Positions 23,241 to 30,377 of a DNA stretch of 31,578 nt are shown in pieces; the stretch's first letter is position 1, and the number at the start of each line of letters is the position of its first letter. Under the pieces are notes generated by a model. That model worked only from the letters and a program-made list of their open reading frames with translations. It ran no database searches and was not told the DNA's origin. The translations under genes and the position numbers were made by a program. The stretch covers positions 1-31,578 of the forward strand of contig ONXX01000001.1 of the NCBI GenBank assembly GCA_900321955.1. Reading direction: 5' to 3'. The DNA is from an uncultured Bacillota bacterium. Lineage in GTDB: Bacteria > Bacillota_I > Bacilli_A > Erysipelotrichales > Erysipelotrichaceae.

Positions 23241-24458
23241 GTGTTGGATAAACAGATTGAAAAACTCATTGAAAAAGAAGAATTGCGCCAAAGCCGCAAT
23301 ATTGAACTGATCGCATCGGAAAATTACTGTTCGGATGAGGTCAGGGAAGCGGTCGGCAGCTGCCTGACGAACAAATATGCGGAAGGCTATCCCGGCAAGC
23401 GCTATTACGGCGGCTGCGTCAATGTCGACGAGGTCGAGGAGCTGGCAAGGCAAAGAGCCTGCGAGCTGTTTCATGCCGAACACGCCAACGTACAGCCGCA
23501 CTGCGGTTCTTCCGCCAATATGGCGGTCTACCGTGCCGTTTTGAAACAGGGCGATCGTCTTTTAGGCATGTCTTTGGATGCCGGCGGTCATCTGACCCAT
23601 GGCTATCGCTTAAGCTTCTCGGGAAATGACTATGAGACTTTCAGCTATGGCGTCAATAAAGAAAGCGAGATGATCGACTATGATGAAGTCGAAAGGATCG
23701 CCAAAGAGGTGAAGCCGAAGATCATCGTGGCCGGCGCCAGTGCTTACGCCCGTTTCATTGATTACGAGCGTTTCCGTCAGATTGCCGATGCGGTCGGTGC
23801 TTACCTGATGGTCGATATGGCTCATGTGGCCGGTCTGGTGGCGGCAGGCCTTCATCCTTCACCGGTTCCATATGCGGATTTTGTGACGACAACTACTCAC
23901 AAGACCTTGAGAGGTCCAAGAGGCGGCATGGTCCTTTGCAAGAAAGAATTCGCCAAGGCATTAGACAGGGCGGTATTCCCCGGCATTCAGGGCGGTCCTT
24001 TGTGCCATGTGATCGCCGGCAAGGCTGTCTGTTTCTATGAGGCGATGCAGGATGATTTCATCGAATACCAGAAACAGGTCGTCAAAAATGCCAAGGTCCT
24101 CTGTGAGACTTTGAAGGAAGAGGGTTTCCGCATCGTTTCCGGTTCGACCGACAACCATATGGTCTTAGTGGATGTCAAACATCCACTGGGTATTACCGGC
24201 AAGGCTCTGGAAGAAAAGCTTGATGAAGTCAACATCACCGTCAACAAGAATGCGATTCCTTTCGATGAAGAAAAACCGGCCTACACCAGCGGCATTCGTC
24301 TGGGAACGCCGGCGATGACCACCAGAGGCTTCAAGGAAGAAGAGTTTACTGAAGTAGCCAGGATCATTTCTTTGGTCGGTCATCATATTGATGATCCAGA
24401 AAGTATTGAAGAAGCGGCCGATAGAGTGAAGAAACTCATGGACCGCTTTGAAAGATAG
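23241..24458 (+). CDS. glyA: Serine hydroxymethyltransferase
   Basis: A 405-residue PLP enzyme interconverting serine and glycine with transfer of the one-carbon unit to tetrahydrofolate. The PLP lysine is Lys221 in [37 protein letters not shown] and [10 protein letters not shown] are family blocks. The open frame extends upstream to 23205, but family alignment and the AGAGG at 23228-23232 point to the GTG at 23241 as start. It lies 5 bases after the small membrane gene. No terminator follows, so it may be co-transcribed with the DUF4236 gene. Confidence 0.96.
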   Translation: MLDKQIEKLIEKEELRQSRNIELIASENYCSDEVREAVGSCLTNKYAEGYPGKRYYGGCVNVDEVEELARQRACELFHAEHANVQPHCGSSANMAVYRAVLKQGDRLLGMSLDAGGHLTHGYRLSFSGNDYETFSYGVNKESEMIDYDEVERIAKEVKPKIIVAGASAYARFIDYERFRQIADAVGAYLMVDMAHVAGLVAAGLHPSPVPYADFVTTTTHKTLRGPRGGMVLCKKEFAKALDRAVFPGIQGGPLCHVIAGKAVCFYEAMQDDFIEYQKQVVKNAKVLCETLKEEGFRIVSGSTDNHMVLVDVKHPLGITGKALEEKLDEVNITVNKNAIPFDEEKPAYTSGIRLGTPAMTTRGFKEEEFTEVARIISLVGHHIDDPESIEEAADRVKKLMDRFER

Positions 24459-24477
24459 AAGATAAAGGGGGAATAGA

Positions 24478-25653
24478 ATGGGTATCCGTTTTGCAAAGTC
24501 GATCAAGATCGGCAACTATCTGCGGGTCAATTTCAACAAGAACGGTGTCAGCGCCACTTTAGGAAAGAAGGGCGCTTCCGTCAATATCGGCACCAAGGGT
24601 GCTTATCTCAATCTGTCGCCGGCAGCTGTGGGAGTCAACGGCACCGGTCTTTCCTACCGGCAGAAGATCTTTGGCCTGGGTTCCAATAAGAAGAAAACAA
24701 CTTCCGTCAAGAAGAAGACCTATGTGGCAGCTTCCGATGCCAAGAAGCCTTCCAGCCTGAAAAAGGAAGAGCTGGTCAGGGAAGAAGTCCAGGCACTTCC
24801 GGTACAGGAAACCGTTGAAGAGATCAATGATGTCATGGATCCGGTGGAAGAATACGAAAAGAACCGTGAGGCGATCGTCAATCTGCACAAATACTCTGCG
24901 CCGGTCATGGATGAAAAAGAGTTCAAGGCGTATGTTGCTTCCGTGGAATCGGAAGCGAAGAAGGAACTGCTTTCCCTGGCAATGGAAGGGGATGAGGATG
25001 TCATTGAAAACATGGTCTCTTCTTTCATGAGCTCACTGGAACTGGCTTACGATGTCCGTGCCAACTATGAGCTGGAAGACACTGTTCTTTACGTTGACCT
25101 GGATCTGCCGGAGATCGAAGAACTGCCAAGGGAATACCCGGCTTACAACAACGGCAAGCTGGTGACCAGAAGAAAGACTTCGCAGGTCATCAAGGAAGAA
25201 TATGCCCAGTCGGTCATGTCGATCGGCGCCTTTTTGACCAGCAGCTATTTCAACATCTCCCCGTACATCCAGACGGTTGTCATGTCGGGCTTTACGACGG
25301 TACGCGATAAAAACGGTGATCTGGTGGACCAGTATCTGTATTCGGTCAAATACACCAGAGATGTCTTTGAAAGAAGCGATCTGAGTCAAGTCAATGACCT
25401 CTATCAGTTCAATCTGCAGTTTGAAAACAGAATCAATCTGTCCGATAAATATGCGTTCAAGGCGATCAAGCCTTATGAGATGGAATCGGCACTTCAGACC
25501 AATGAACTGATCGATGATGCGCTTGCCGCTTTGAAGGAACTGGGTTACAAGCCGGCACAGCTGACTTCCATCAGGGAAAGACTGTCGGAATACCGTTACG
25601 AGAATTCTTCCGATTATCTTAGAGAGGGCCTGCGTCTTTTGAAGGAAGCCTGA
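24478..25653 (+). CDS. DUF4236 domain protein with long C-terminal extension
   Basis: A 391-residue protein. Residues 1-55 are a DUF4236 domain (GIRFAKSIKIG..LRVNF, GASVNIGTKGAYLN, GTGLSYR), a beta-rich module of unknown function found in many bacteria. A lysine-rich linker (about 62-85) follows, then an acidic, mostly soluble region of about 300 residues with a VLYVDLDLPEIEELP block near residue 203 and a predicted helical C terminus. I cannot assign a function. AAAGGGGG precedes the ATG 7 bases upstream. It sits between glyA and a transglutaminase-like lipoprotein, on the same strand and without terminators. Confidence 0.8.
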   Translation: MGIRFAKSIKIGNYLRVNFNKNGVSATLGKKGASVNIGTKGAYLNLSPAAVGVNGTGLSYRQKIFGLGSNKKKTTSVKKKTYVAASDAKKPSSLKKEELVREEVQALPVQETVEEINDVMDPVEEYEKNREAIVNLHKYSAPVMDEKEFKAYVASVESEAKKELLSLAMEGDEDVIENMVSSFMSSLELAYDVRANYELEDTVLYVDLDLPEIEELPREYPAYNNGKLVTRRKTSQVIKEEYAQSVMSIGAFLTSSYFNISPYIQTVVMSGFTTVRDKNGDLVDQYLYSVKYTRDVFERSDLSQVNDLYQFNLQFENRINLSDKYAFKAIKPYEMESALQTNELIDDALAALKELGYKPAQLTSIRERLSEYRYENSSDYLREGLRLLKEA

Positions 25654-25685
25654 TAAAATAGAAGACAGAGCATAACGATCTTTCA

Positions 25686-26705
25686 ATGAAAAACAAACTG
25701 CCTTTTTTGTCAGAAAAAAGTGATCTTTCTGCGGTCAGCGAGTCTGAACGCTGTTTCACTTTCCAAAAGGCAGGATACAAGCTCAGAAAAGCAGCGGCAT
25801 CTTTCTTTGTGGTGCTTCTGCTTTTTTCTTTGGCCGGCTGCGGTGCTTCAGGGGAAGAAACGCCGCCAATCGAAAACAAAGAAAGTGTTTCGCCTGATCA
25901 GCACTACGAGGTGCCGGAATTTGCCGAAGCCGTCTTTAATGAAGAAGCGGCGGAATCGGGCAATGGCGCCTACATCGATGTTTCCAGTGTAGCGAAAGGC
26001 TATGTCGCGGTGAGCGCAAAATCCGACCGGCGTTTAAAGTTCATGGTGGTTACCGATGAGAAGTATTACTACGATCTGTCAAATGAAGGAGATGTATCGA
26101 TCTTCCCTTTGCAGTCAGGCGATGGGGAATACATCTTCCGGGTCATGGAACATGTATCCGACAACAAGTATGCGGTCTTGTTTGAGACGATCGCCGATGT
26201 AAAGATGGATGATGAGTTTCAGCCTTACATACGAACCAACGACTACGCCAGCTATACGAAAGAATCGGACTGCGTGGTGATGGCCGGCGAGTTTGCGGCA
26301 TCTTCCACGGATGCCTTGGACTACATCGGCAAGGTCTACAAGTATGTCTGTGAGAATGTGAAATACGACAAGGAAAAGGCGGAAACCGTGAAGTCGGGCT
26401 ATCTGCCAAAACCGGATGAGACATTAAAGACCGGCAAGGGGATCTGTTTCGACTATGCCTCTTTGACTGCGTCAATGCTCAGGTCGCAAGGCATACCGAC
26501 CAAGGTGATCTTCGGCTATGTGTCACCGGATGATCTGTATCACGCGTGGAATATGTTTTATACCAAGGAGACCGGCTGGGTCTCGGTGGAATTCAAGGTC
26601 AATGAAAAAGAATGGACCCGCATGGATCTGACTTTCTCGGCCAATGGATCGGATCAGAAGTTCATCGGCGATGGAAGCAATTATGCGGATGTCTACCAAT
26701 ATTAG
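25686..26705 (+). CDS. Transglutaminase-like lipoprotein
   Basis: A 339-residue protein with a hydrophobic signal (about 38-50) and lipobox LAGC ending at Cys52, so it should be a lipoprotein on the outer face of the membrane. The transglutaminase-like triad is Cys254 (GKGICFDYA), His286 (YHAWN) and Asp314 (TRMDLTF), all in the proper order. Bacterial members are often peptidases or cross-linking enzymes; the substrate is unknown. The signal's n-region of about 36 residues is unusually long, and no ribosome site is seen at this ATG; no in-frame ATG, GTG or TTG lies nearer the hydrophobic core. The pilus-type operon starts 10 bases after its stop, suggesting co-transcription. Confidence 0.86.
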   Translation: MKNKLPFLSEKSDLSAVSESERCFTFQKAGYKLRKAAASFFVVLLLFSLAGCGASGEETPPIENKESVSPDQHYEVPEFAEAVFNEEAAESGNGAYIDVSSVAKGYVAVSAKSDRRLKFMVVTDEKYYYDLSNEGDVSIFPLQSGDGEYIFRVMEHVSDNKYAVLFETIADVKMDDEFQPYIRTNDYASYTKESDCVVMAGEFAASSTDALDYIGKVYKYVCENVKYDKEKAETVKSGYLPKPDETLKTGKGICFDYASLTASMLRSQGIPTKVIFGYVSPDDLYHAWNMFYTKETGWVSVEFKVNEKEWTRMDLTFSANGSDQKFIGDGSNYADVYQY

Positions 26706-26715
26706 GAGGGGAAAT

Positions 26716-27762
26716 ATGGCAAGAACGGAAAAACTGAGTTTCTTGGGGATCAGCGCTTTCACGGAAAGCATGGCTTCGATGCTGGAAGCGGGCATCGAAA
26801 ACAGCGAAGCGATCTCCTTATTGAGACAGAAAGAAAAAAGCGGCGGTGCCCTCGATCAGGGCCTGCAGGTGATGGAAGGAAAGCTTTCAGAGGGTGCCTC
26901 TTTAAGCGAGGCGATGATCGAAAGCGGGATGTTCCCGGACTACGCCTTGGAGATGGTGAAAGCCGGCGAAGCGACCGGCAAGAGCGAAGATGTCCTGAAG
27001 CGTCTTTCCTCCTACTATGCCTCCCAGCATTCCTTAAAGGAAAAGATCCGTTCAACGATCGTCTATCCGCTGGCAATGATCGTATTGATCATCATTGTGC
27101 TTTTCCTGATGCTGAAGATGGTTTTGCCGGCATTCTCCAATGTCTATGAGACTTTGACCGGATCCTTATCGCAAAGCAGCTACAGCTATATCGAATACGC
27201 CTATCTGTTCTGCCGTATTGCTTTGGTGGTCATGGTTGTTCTGGTCGTGGCGGTCATTGCCGGATTCATCCTTTACCGCTGCGGTTTCAGAAAACAGGTC
27301 ACCTCCGTTTTAAAGCTTCTGCCGGGAGCCAAAAACATCCTGGAAAACCTGGCCTTGTATCGCTTCACTTCAGCTTATGAAGTTTACCTCTCCAGCGGTT
27401 ATATGCAGGATGATGCCCTGGATAAGGCGATGGCCATGGCAGAAGAGGAAAGTGTTGTCAATAAACTGAAACAGGTCAAGGCCAAAATGGCTGAGGGCCA
27501 TGGTTTTGCGATGAGCGCCAATGATGCCTCGCTTTATGAACCGGTCTACGGCAGGATGCTGATACCGGCAGAAAAGAGCGGCAACAGCGAAGCTGCCTTG
27601 GCCAGACTTGTCGACTTGCTTTCGGAAAATGTCAAGACGACGTCCGACCGTCTGCTCAATTCCCTGGAATCCCTTCTTTCCGCCGTTTTGATGGTGACGG
27701 TGGCGATCGCTTTGCTTTGTGTCATGCTGCCTTTGATCGGCATCATGAATTCAATAGGTTAA
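26716..27762 (+). CDS. Type II secretion/type IV pilus inner-membrane protein (PilC/GspF-like)
   Basis: A 348-residue polytopic platform protein with two T2SSF domains (about 10-130 and 205-325) and three hydrophobic segments (about 111-138, 155-187 and 320-345). Such proteins couple the assembly ATPase to pilin movement. It is shorter than typical PilC (about 400), lacking the N-terminal extension, and so near ComGB size. The frame is open upstream to 26644, but the strong AGGAGGGG at 26704-26711 sets the start at 26716. It is the first gene of a tightly packed operon ending in pilT. Confidence 0.93.
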   Translation: MARTEKLSFLGISAFTESMASMLEAGIENSEAISLLRQKEKSGGALDQGLQVMEGKLSEGASLSEAMIESGMFPDYALEMVKAGEATGKSEDVLKRLSSYYASQHSLKEKIRSTIVYPLAMIVLIIIVLFLMLKMVLPAFSNVYETLTGSLSQSSYSYIEYAYLFCRIALVVMVVLVVAVIAGFILYRCGFRKQVTSVLKLLPGAKNILENLALYRFTSAYEVYLSSGYMQDDALDKAMAMAEEESVVNKLKQVKAKMAEGHGFAMSANDASLYEPVYGRMLIPAEKSGNSEAALARLVDLLSENVKTTSDRLLNSLESLLSAVLMVTVAIALLCVMLPLIGIMNSIG

Positions 27763-27766
27763 ACAT

Positions 27767-28081
27767 ATGTATCAGGACGGAAGTAAAAACATCTTAAGCA
27801 AGATCTTCATCGGTGCAGCCTTGTGCCTGCTTCTGTTTTTCACATACTCCTTTTTCCGCAACAGGGCAGGACAGGACCTCGATGATGAATCGATGACCGC
27901 CATCAAGGAGGCAATCGAAAAAGCCGCTTTGCAATGCTACGTGGTGGAAGGGGCTTACCCGATCAATCTGCAGTATCTGAAAGACAAGTACGGACTTGCC
28001 ATCAACGAGAAGTCCTACTATGTTGTGTATCATGCATATGCGGAGAATCAGCTCCCGGATATCCGCATTGTCAGGAAGTGA
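27767..28081 (+). CDS. Small single-TM pilus-operon protein (pilin-like)
   Basis: A 104-residue protein with one N-terminal hydrophobic segment (about 12-27) and a short extracellular part containing AIEKAALQCYVVEGAYP, a pattern often seen in pseudopilin-like proteins where a helix leads to a small globular domain. The usual prepilin motif (Gly-Phe-x-x-x-Glu) is absent. The start follows the GspF stop by 4 bases, with a weak ribosome site, so coupling is likely. No family is recognised with certainty. Confidence 0.72.
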   Translation: MYQDGSKNILSKIFIGAALCLLLFFTYSFFRNRAGQDLDDESMTAIKEAIEKAALQCYVVEGAYPINLQYLKDKYGLAINEKSYYVVYHAYAENQLPDIRIVRK

Positions 28082-28085
28082 TTTT

Positions 28086-28535
28086 ATGAACAGAAAAGAA
28101 AACGGAAATGAATTTTCATTATTGATCATGATGGCTTTCTTCATCCTGAGTTTTCTTTTGCTGGTGGTGTTTTCGACGGGAGTCTATCGAAGCATCGCTC
28201 TTTCGCAGGAACAGAGTTCTTTATCCCGTACCCTTTCTTCCTACCTGCATACTGCCTCCAAGGCAAATGAAGCCGGTATCTATTATGAGCAGAAGGAAGG
28301 CAAGACAGTTCTGGTCATACGGGATGAACTGGAGGGCTTTGGCAACCGCATCTATCTGAGTGAGGGCTATCTGGTCGAAGATTACGGCAGACTGGAAGAT
28401 AAGCTCCACACCCAGAGTGCGACAAAGATCGCCGCCAATCAGACTTTCCTCATCGAAGAAGTCAATGAAGAGCTTTTGAAGATCACGACGGATGACGGCG
28501 AAGTGTTCATCAGCCGTATGGGAGGTGGACAATGA
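28086..28535 (+). CDS. Pilus-operon membrane protein, possibly DUF4860
   Basis: A 149-residue protein with one N-terminal TM (about 10-31), preceded by NGNEFSLLIMM and followed by STGVYRSIALSQEQ. That layout recalls DUF4860 proteins found in Firmicute type IV pilus loci; I hold this only as a tentative match. The frame extends to 27996, inside the preceding gene, but AGGAAG 6 bases before the ATG at 28086 gives the real start. Its end overlaps the next gene by 4 bases. Confidence 0.75.
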   Translation: MNRKENGNEFSLLIMMAFFILSFLLLVVFSTGVYRSIALSQEQSSLSRTLSSYLHTASKANEAGIYYEQKEGKTVLVIRDELEGFGNRIYLSEGYLVEDYGRLEDKLHTQSATKIAANQTFLIEEVNEELLKITTDDGEVFISRMGGGQ

Positions 28536-28942
28536 TGAAGCGTGATTCCAGGAATCTGGGCATCGAGATCATCATTATTCTGGTGGCCTTCATCTTTTCG
28601 ATCCTGATATTGAGCCGTTTCTTCGTCAATGCGAAAAACCGGTCTCTGGAGGCTGCACATCTTTCCGATGCGGTCACTTTGGCTTCCAACTGTGCCGATG
28701 TCTTTTTGGCTACGAAGGACCTGGAAGAACTCAATAAAGTACTGGCAGATAATAATGGAAACATCGAGGGGAAAACACTGACGGTCTGTTTCGATGAGAA
28801 TCTGCGGCCGGCAAAAGAAGGTGCTTATCAGGCGAAGATCACATTGAGCGAAGAAAATGAATTCGCAAAAGCACAGATCGATATGTTTTACCTGGATGGG
28901 ATGATCTATTCCATCCATACCGGAAGGAGTGTGACGCCATGA
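28532..28942 (+). CDS. Pilus-operon single-TM protein
   Basis: A 136-residue protein with one N-terminal TM (about 10-29; LGIEIIIILVAFIFSILIL), a helical stretch rich in Ala/Leu, and a C-terminal beta-rich part. The general plan is pilin-like (hydrophobic N-terminal helix, small extracellular head), but the Gly-Phe-x-x-x-Glu processing motif is lacking. A strong GGAGGT precedes two adjacent in-frame ATGs, so the start may be 28532 or 28535. It overlaps genes on both sides by 4 bases. Function unknown. Confidence 0.75.
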   Translation: MMKRDSRNLGIEIIIILVAFIFSILILSRFFVNAKNRSLEAAHLSDAVTLASNCADVFLATKDLEELNKVLADNNGNIEGKTLTVCFDENLRPAKEGAYQAKITLSEENEFAKAQIDMFYLDGMIYSIHTGRSVTP

Positions 28943-29274
28943 ATACGGGCAGACTGAGACTGGGAATGCTGTCGATCCTCATGACAGTGATCGTCATCTG
29001 TATGAGTGTCCTTTCCCTTTTGTCCTATGCGACTTCTCTGGCGGATCTCAGATTGGCCAGACGCTACGCGGAGACCGTGCGTATCCGCTATGAACTGGAA
29101 GAAGAGGGCAGGGCTCTGCTGAAGGAGGGAAACACTGCTGATATAATGGAGACAGAAATACAAAAAGAAGGTTATGCCTTAAATATAAAAGCGGATGGAG
29201 ATCTTTCGCTCTGGCGGATCCGCAGGATCTGGACAGAAGACGACAGTATCGATGAGCTTTGGAATGGAGACTAG
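28939..29274 (+). CDS. Pilus-operon small single-TM protein
   Basis: A 111-residue protein with one N-terminal TM (about 8-30; LGMLSILMTVIVICMSVL) and a charged, largely helical extracellular part (LADLRLARRYAETVRIRYEL). It is ordered like a minor pilin or assembly factor, but has no recognisable family signature and no prepilin Glu. AAGGAG lies 9 bases before the ATG; the start overlaps the preceding stop (ATGA). It ends two bases before the pilT ATG. Confidence 0.75.
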   Translation: MNTGRLRLGMLSILMTVIVICMSVLSLLSYATSLADLRLARRYAETVRIRYELEEEGRALLKEGNTADIMETEIQKEGYALNIKADGDLSLWRIRRIWTEDDSIDELWNGD

Positions 29275-29276
29275 GG

Positions 29277-30329
29277 ATGAAGATTGAAGAGATTTTGAAA
29301 AACGCAATTCAGGCTGATGCCTCGGATATCTTTCTGATCGCCGGGCTTCCTTTGACCTACAAGTGCAACGGCAATCAGAACCGTGTCGGTGAAAAGCCTT
29401 TATATCCGGAGGATATCGAAGAGCTGGTCAAAGAGATCTATGTGATCGCCAAAAGGGAGACGACCAATCTGGACAAAAGGATCGACGATGATTTTTCCTT
29501 TGCCATCTCGGGCCTGGGACGTTTTCGTGTCAATGCCTTCCGGCAGCGCGGTTCTTTAGCGGCGGTCGTTCGGCTCATCCGCTTTGGCATCCCCGATCCT
29601 GTCAAGATGAATATTCCGGAGAGCGTTCTTTCTCTGGCGGACAATAAAAAAGGCCTTGTGCTGGTGACCGGTTCTGCCGGTTCGGGCAAGTCGACGACCC
29701 TGGCCTGCATGATCGACCGCATCAATAAAAACCGTTCCTGCCACATCATCACCATGGAGGATCCGATCGAATACGTCCATCGTCACGACCGTTCGATCGT
29801 GACCCAGAGGGAAGTCTTTATCGATACGCCGGGTTATCTGGATTCGCTTCGTTCCGCTTTGAGAGAAAGTCCGGATGTCATCCTGTTAGGCGAAATGAGG
29901 GACTACGAAACGATCTCGGCAGCGATCACCGCAGCAGAGACGGGAACCCTGCTGATATCGACCCTGCATACCAGTTCGGCGGTCAATACGATCACCAGGA
30001 TCATCGATGTCTTCCCGGCTTCTCAGCAGCATCAGGTCAAGATTCAGCTCTCCCAGATCTTAAAGGGCATCGTCTGCCAGCAGCTGGTCAACGGGGTGAA
30101 TGGAGAACTCTTACCGGCCTTTGAGGTCTTGAAGACCAATTCGGCCGTTCAGAATATGATCCGTGAAGACAAGCTCCATCAGCTCAATTCCGTCATGCAG
30201 TCATCGGCGGCAGAGGGCATGTTTACGATGGATTCCTATCTGCTGGATCTCTATAAGCAGGGAAAGATCTCCAAGGAAGATGCCTTGCTGTCCTGCGTCA
30301 ACTACGAAGCTTTTGCAAAGAGGCTTTAA
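29277..30329 (+). CDS. pilT: Type IV pilus retraction ATPase PilT
   Basis: A 350-residue hexameric secretion ATPase. Walker A GSAGSGKST is at 132-140, the Asp box MEDPIEY starts at 160, Walker B VILLGEMRD at 201-209 carries the catalytic Glu206, and the His box STLHTSS has His231. AVQNMIRE at 290-297 matches the AIRNLIRE motif, which is characteristic of PilT and not of PilB/GspE. PilT powers pilus retraction, giving twitching and DNA uptake. The frame extends to 29259, but TGGAGA six bases before 29277 fixes the start. It is the last gene of the operon; no extension ATPase (PilB) is seen in the window. Confidence 0.95.
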   Translation: MKIEEILKNAIQADASDIFLIAGLPLTYKCNGNQNRVGEKPLYPEDIEELVKEIYVIAKRETTNLDKRIDDDFSFAISGLGRFRVNAFRQRGSLAAVVRLIRFGIPDPVKMNIPESVLSLADNKKGLVLVTGSAGSGKSTTLACMIDRINKNRSCHIITMEDPIEYVHRHDRSIVTQREVFIDTPGYLDSLRSALRESPDVILLGEMRDYETISAAITAAETGTLLISTLHTSSAVNTITRIIDVFPASQQHQVKIQLSQILKGIVCQQLVNGVNGELLPAFEVLKTNSAVQNMIREDKLHQLNSVMQSSAAEGMFTMDSYLLDLYKQGKISKEDALLSCVNYEAFAKRL

Positions 30330-30338
30330 TCAAAGAAT

Positions 30339-30377
30339 AAAATGAGCACACGGCTTGAATGTCGTGTGCTCATTTTC
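30339..30377. terminator. Bidirectional terminator after pilT
   Basis: A 14-base stem (30339-30352 with 30363-30376, AAAATGAGCACACG and its complement) around a 10-base loop. It is the strongest hairpin in the window, with T runs on both strands. It ends the pilus operon and the convergent HPr-dehydrogenase gene, whose TAA is at 30378-30380. Confidence 0.88.

Noticed and set aside
25033..25686. 217-residue minus-strand open frame opposite the DUF4236 gene
   Set aside because: The plus strand has a DUF4236 domain and a strong ribosome site; the minus frame shows only mirrored composition.
27996..28085. Upstream extension of the possible DUF4860 protein
   Set aside because: It lies inside the preceding gene in another frame. 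AGGAAG at correct spacing marks the ATG at 28086, which starts just before the TM segment.
29259..29276. Extended PilT start (MEWRLG)
   Set aside because: The extension lies within the preceding gene and contains the ribosome site for the ATG at 29277, which gives the normal PilT N terminus.
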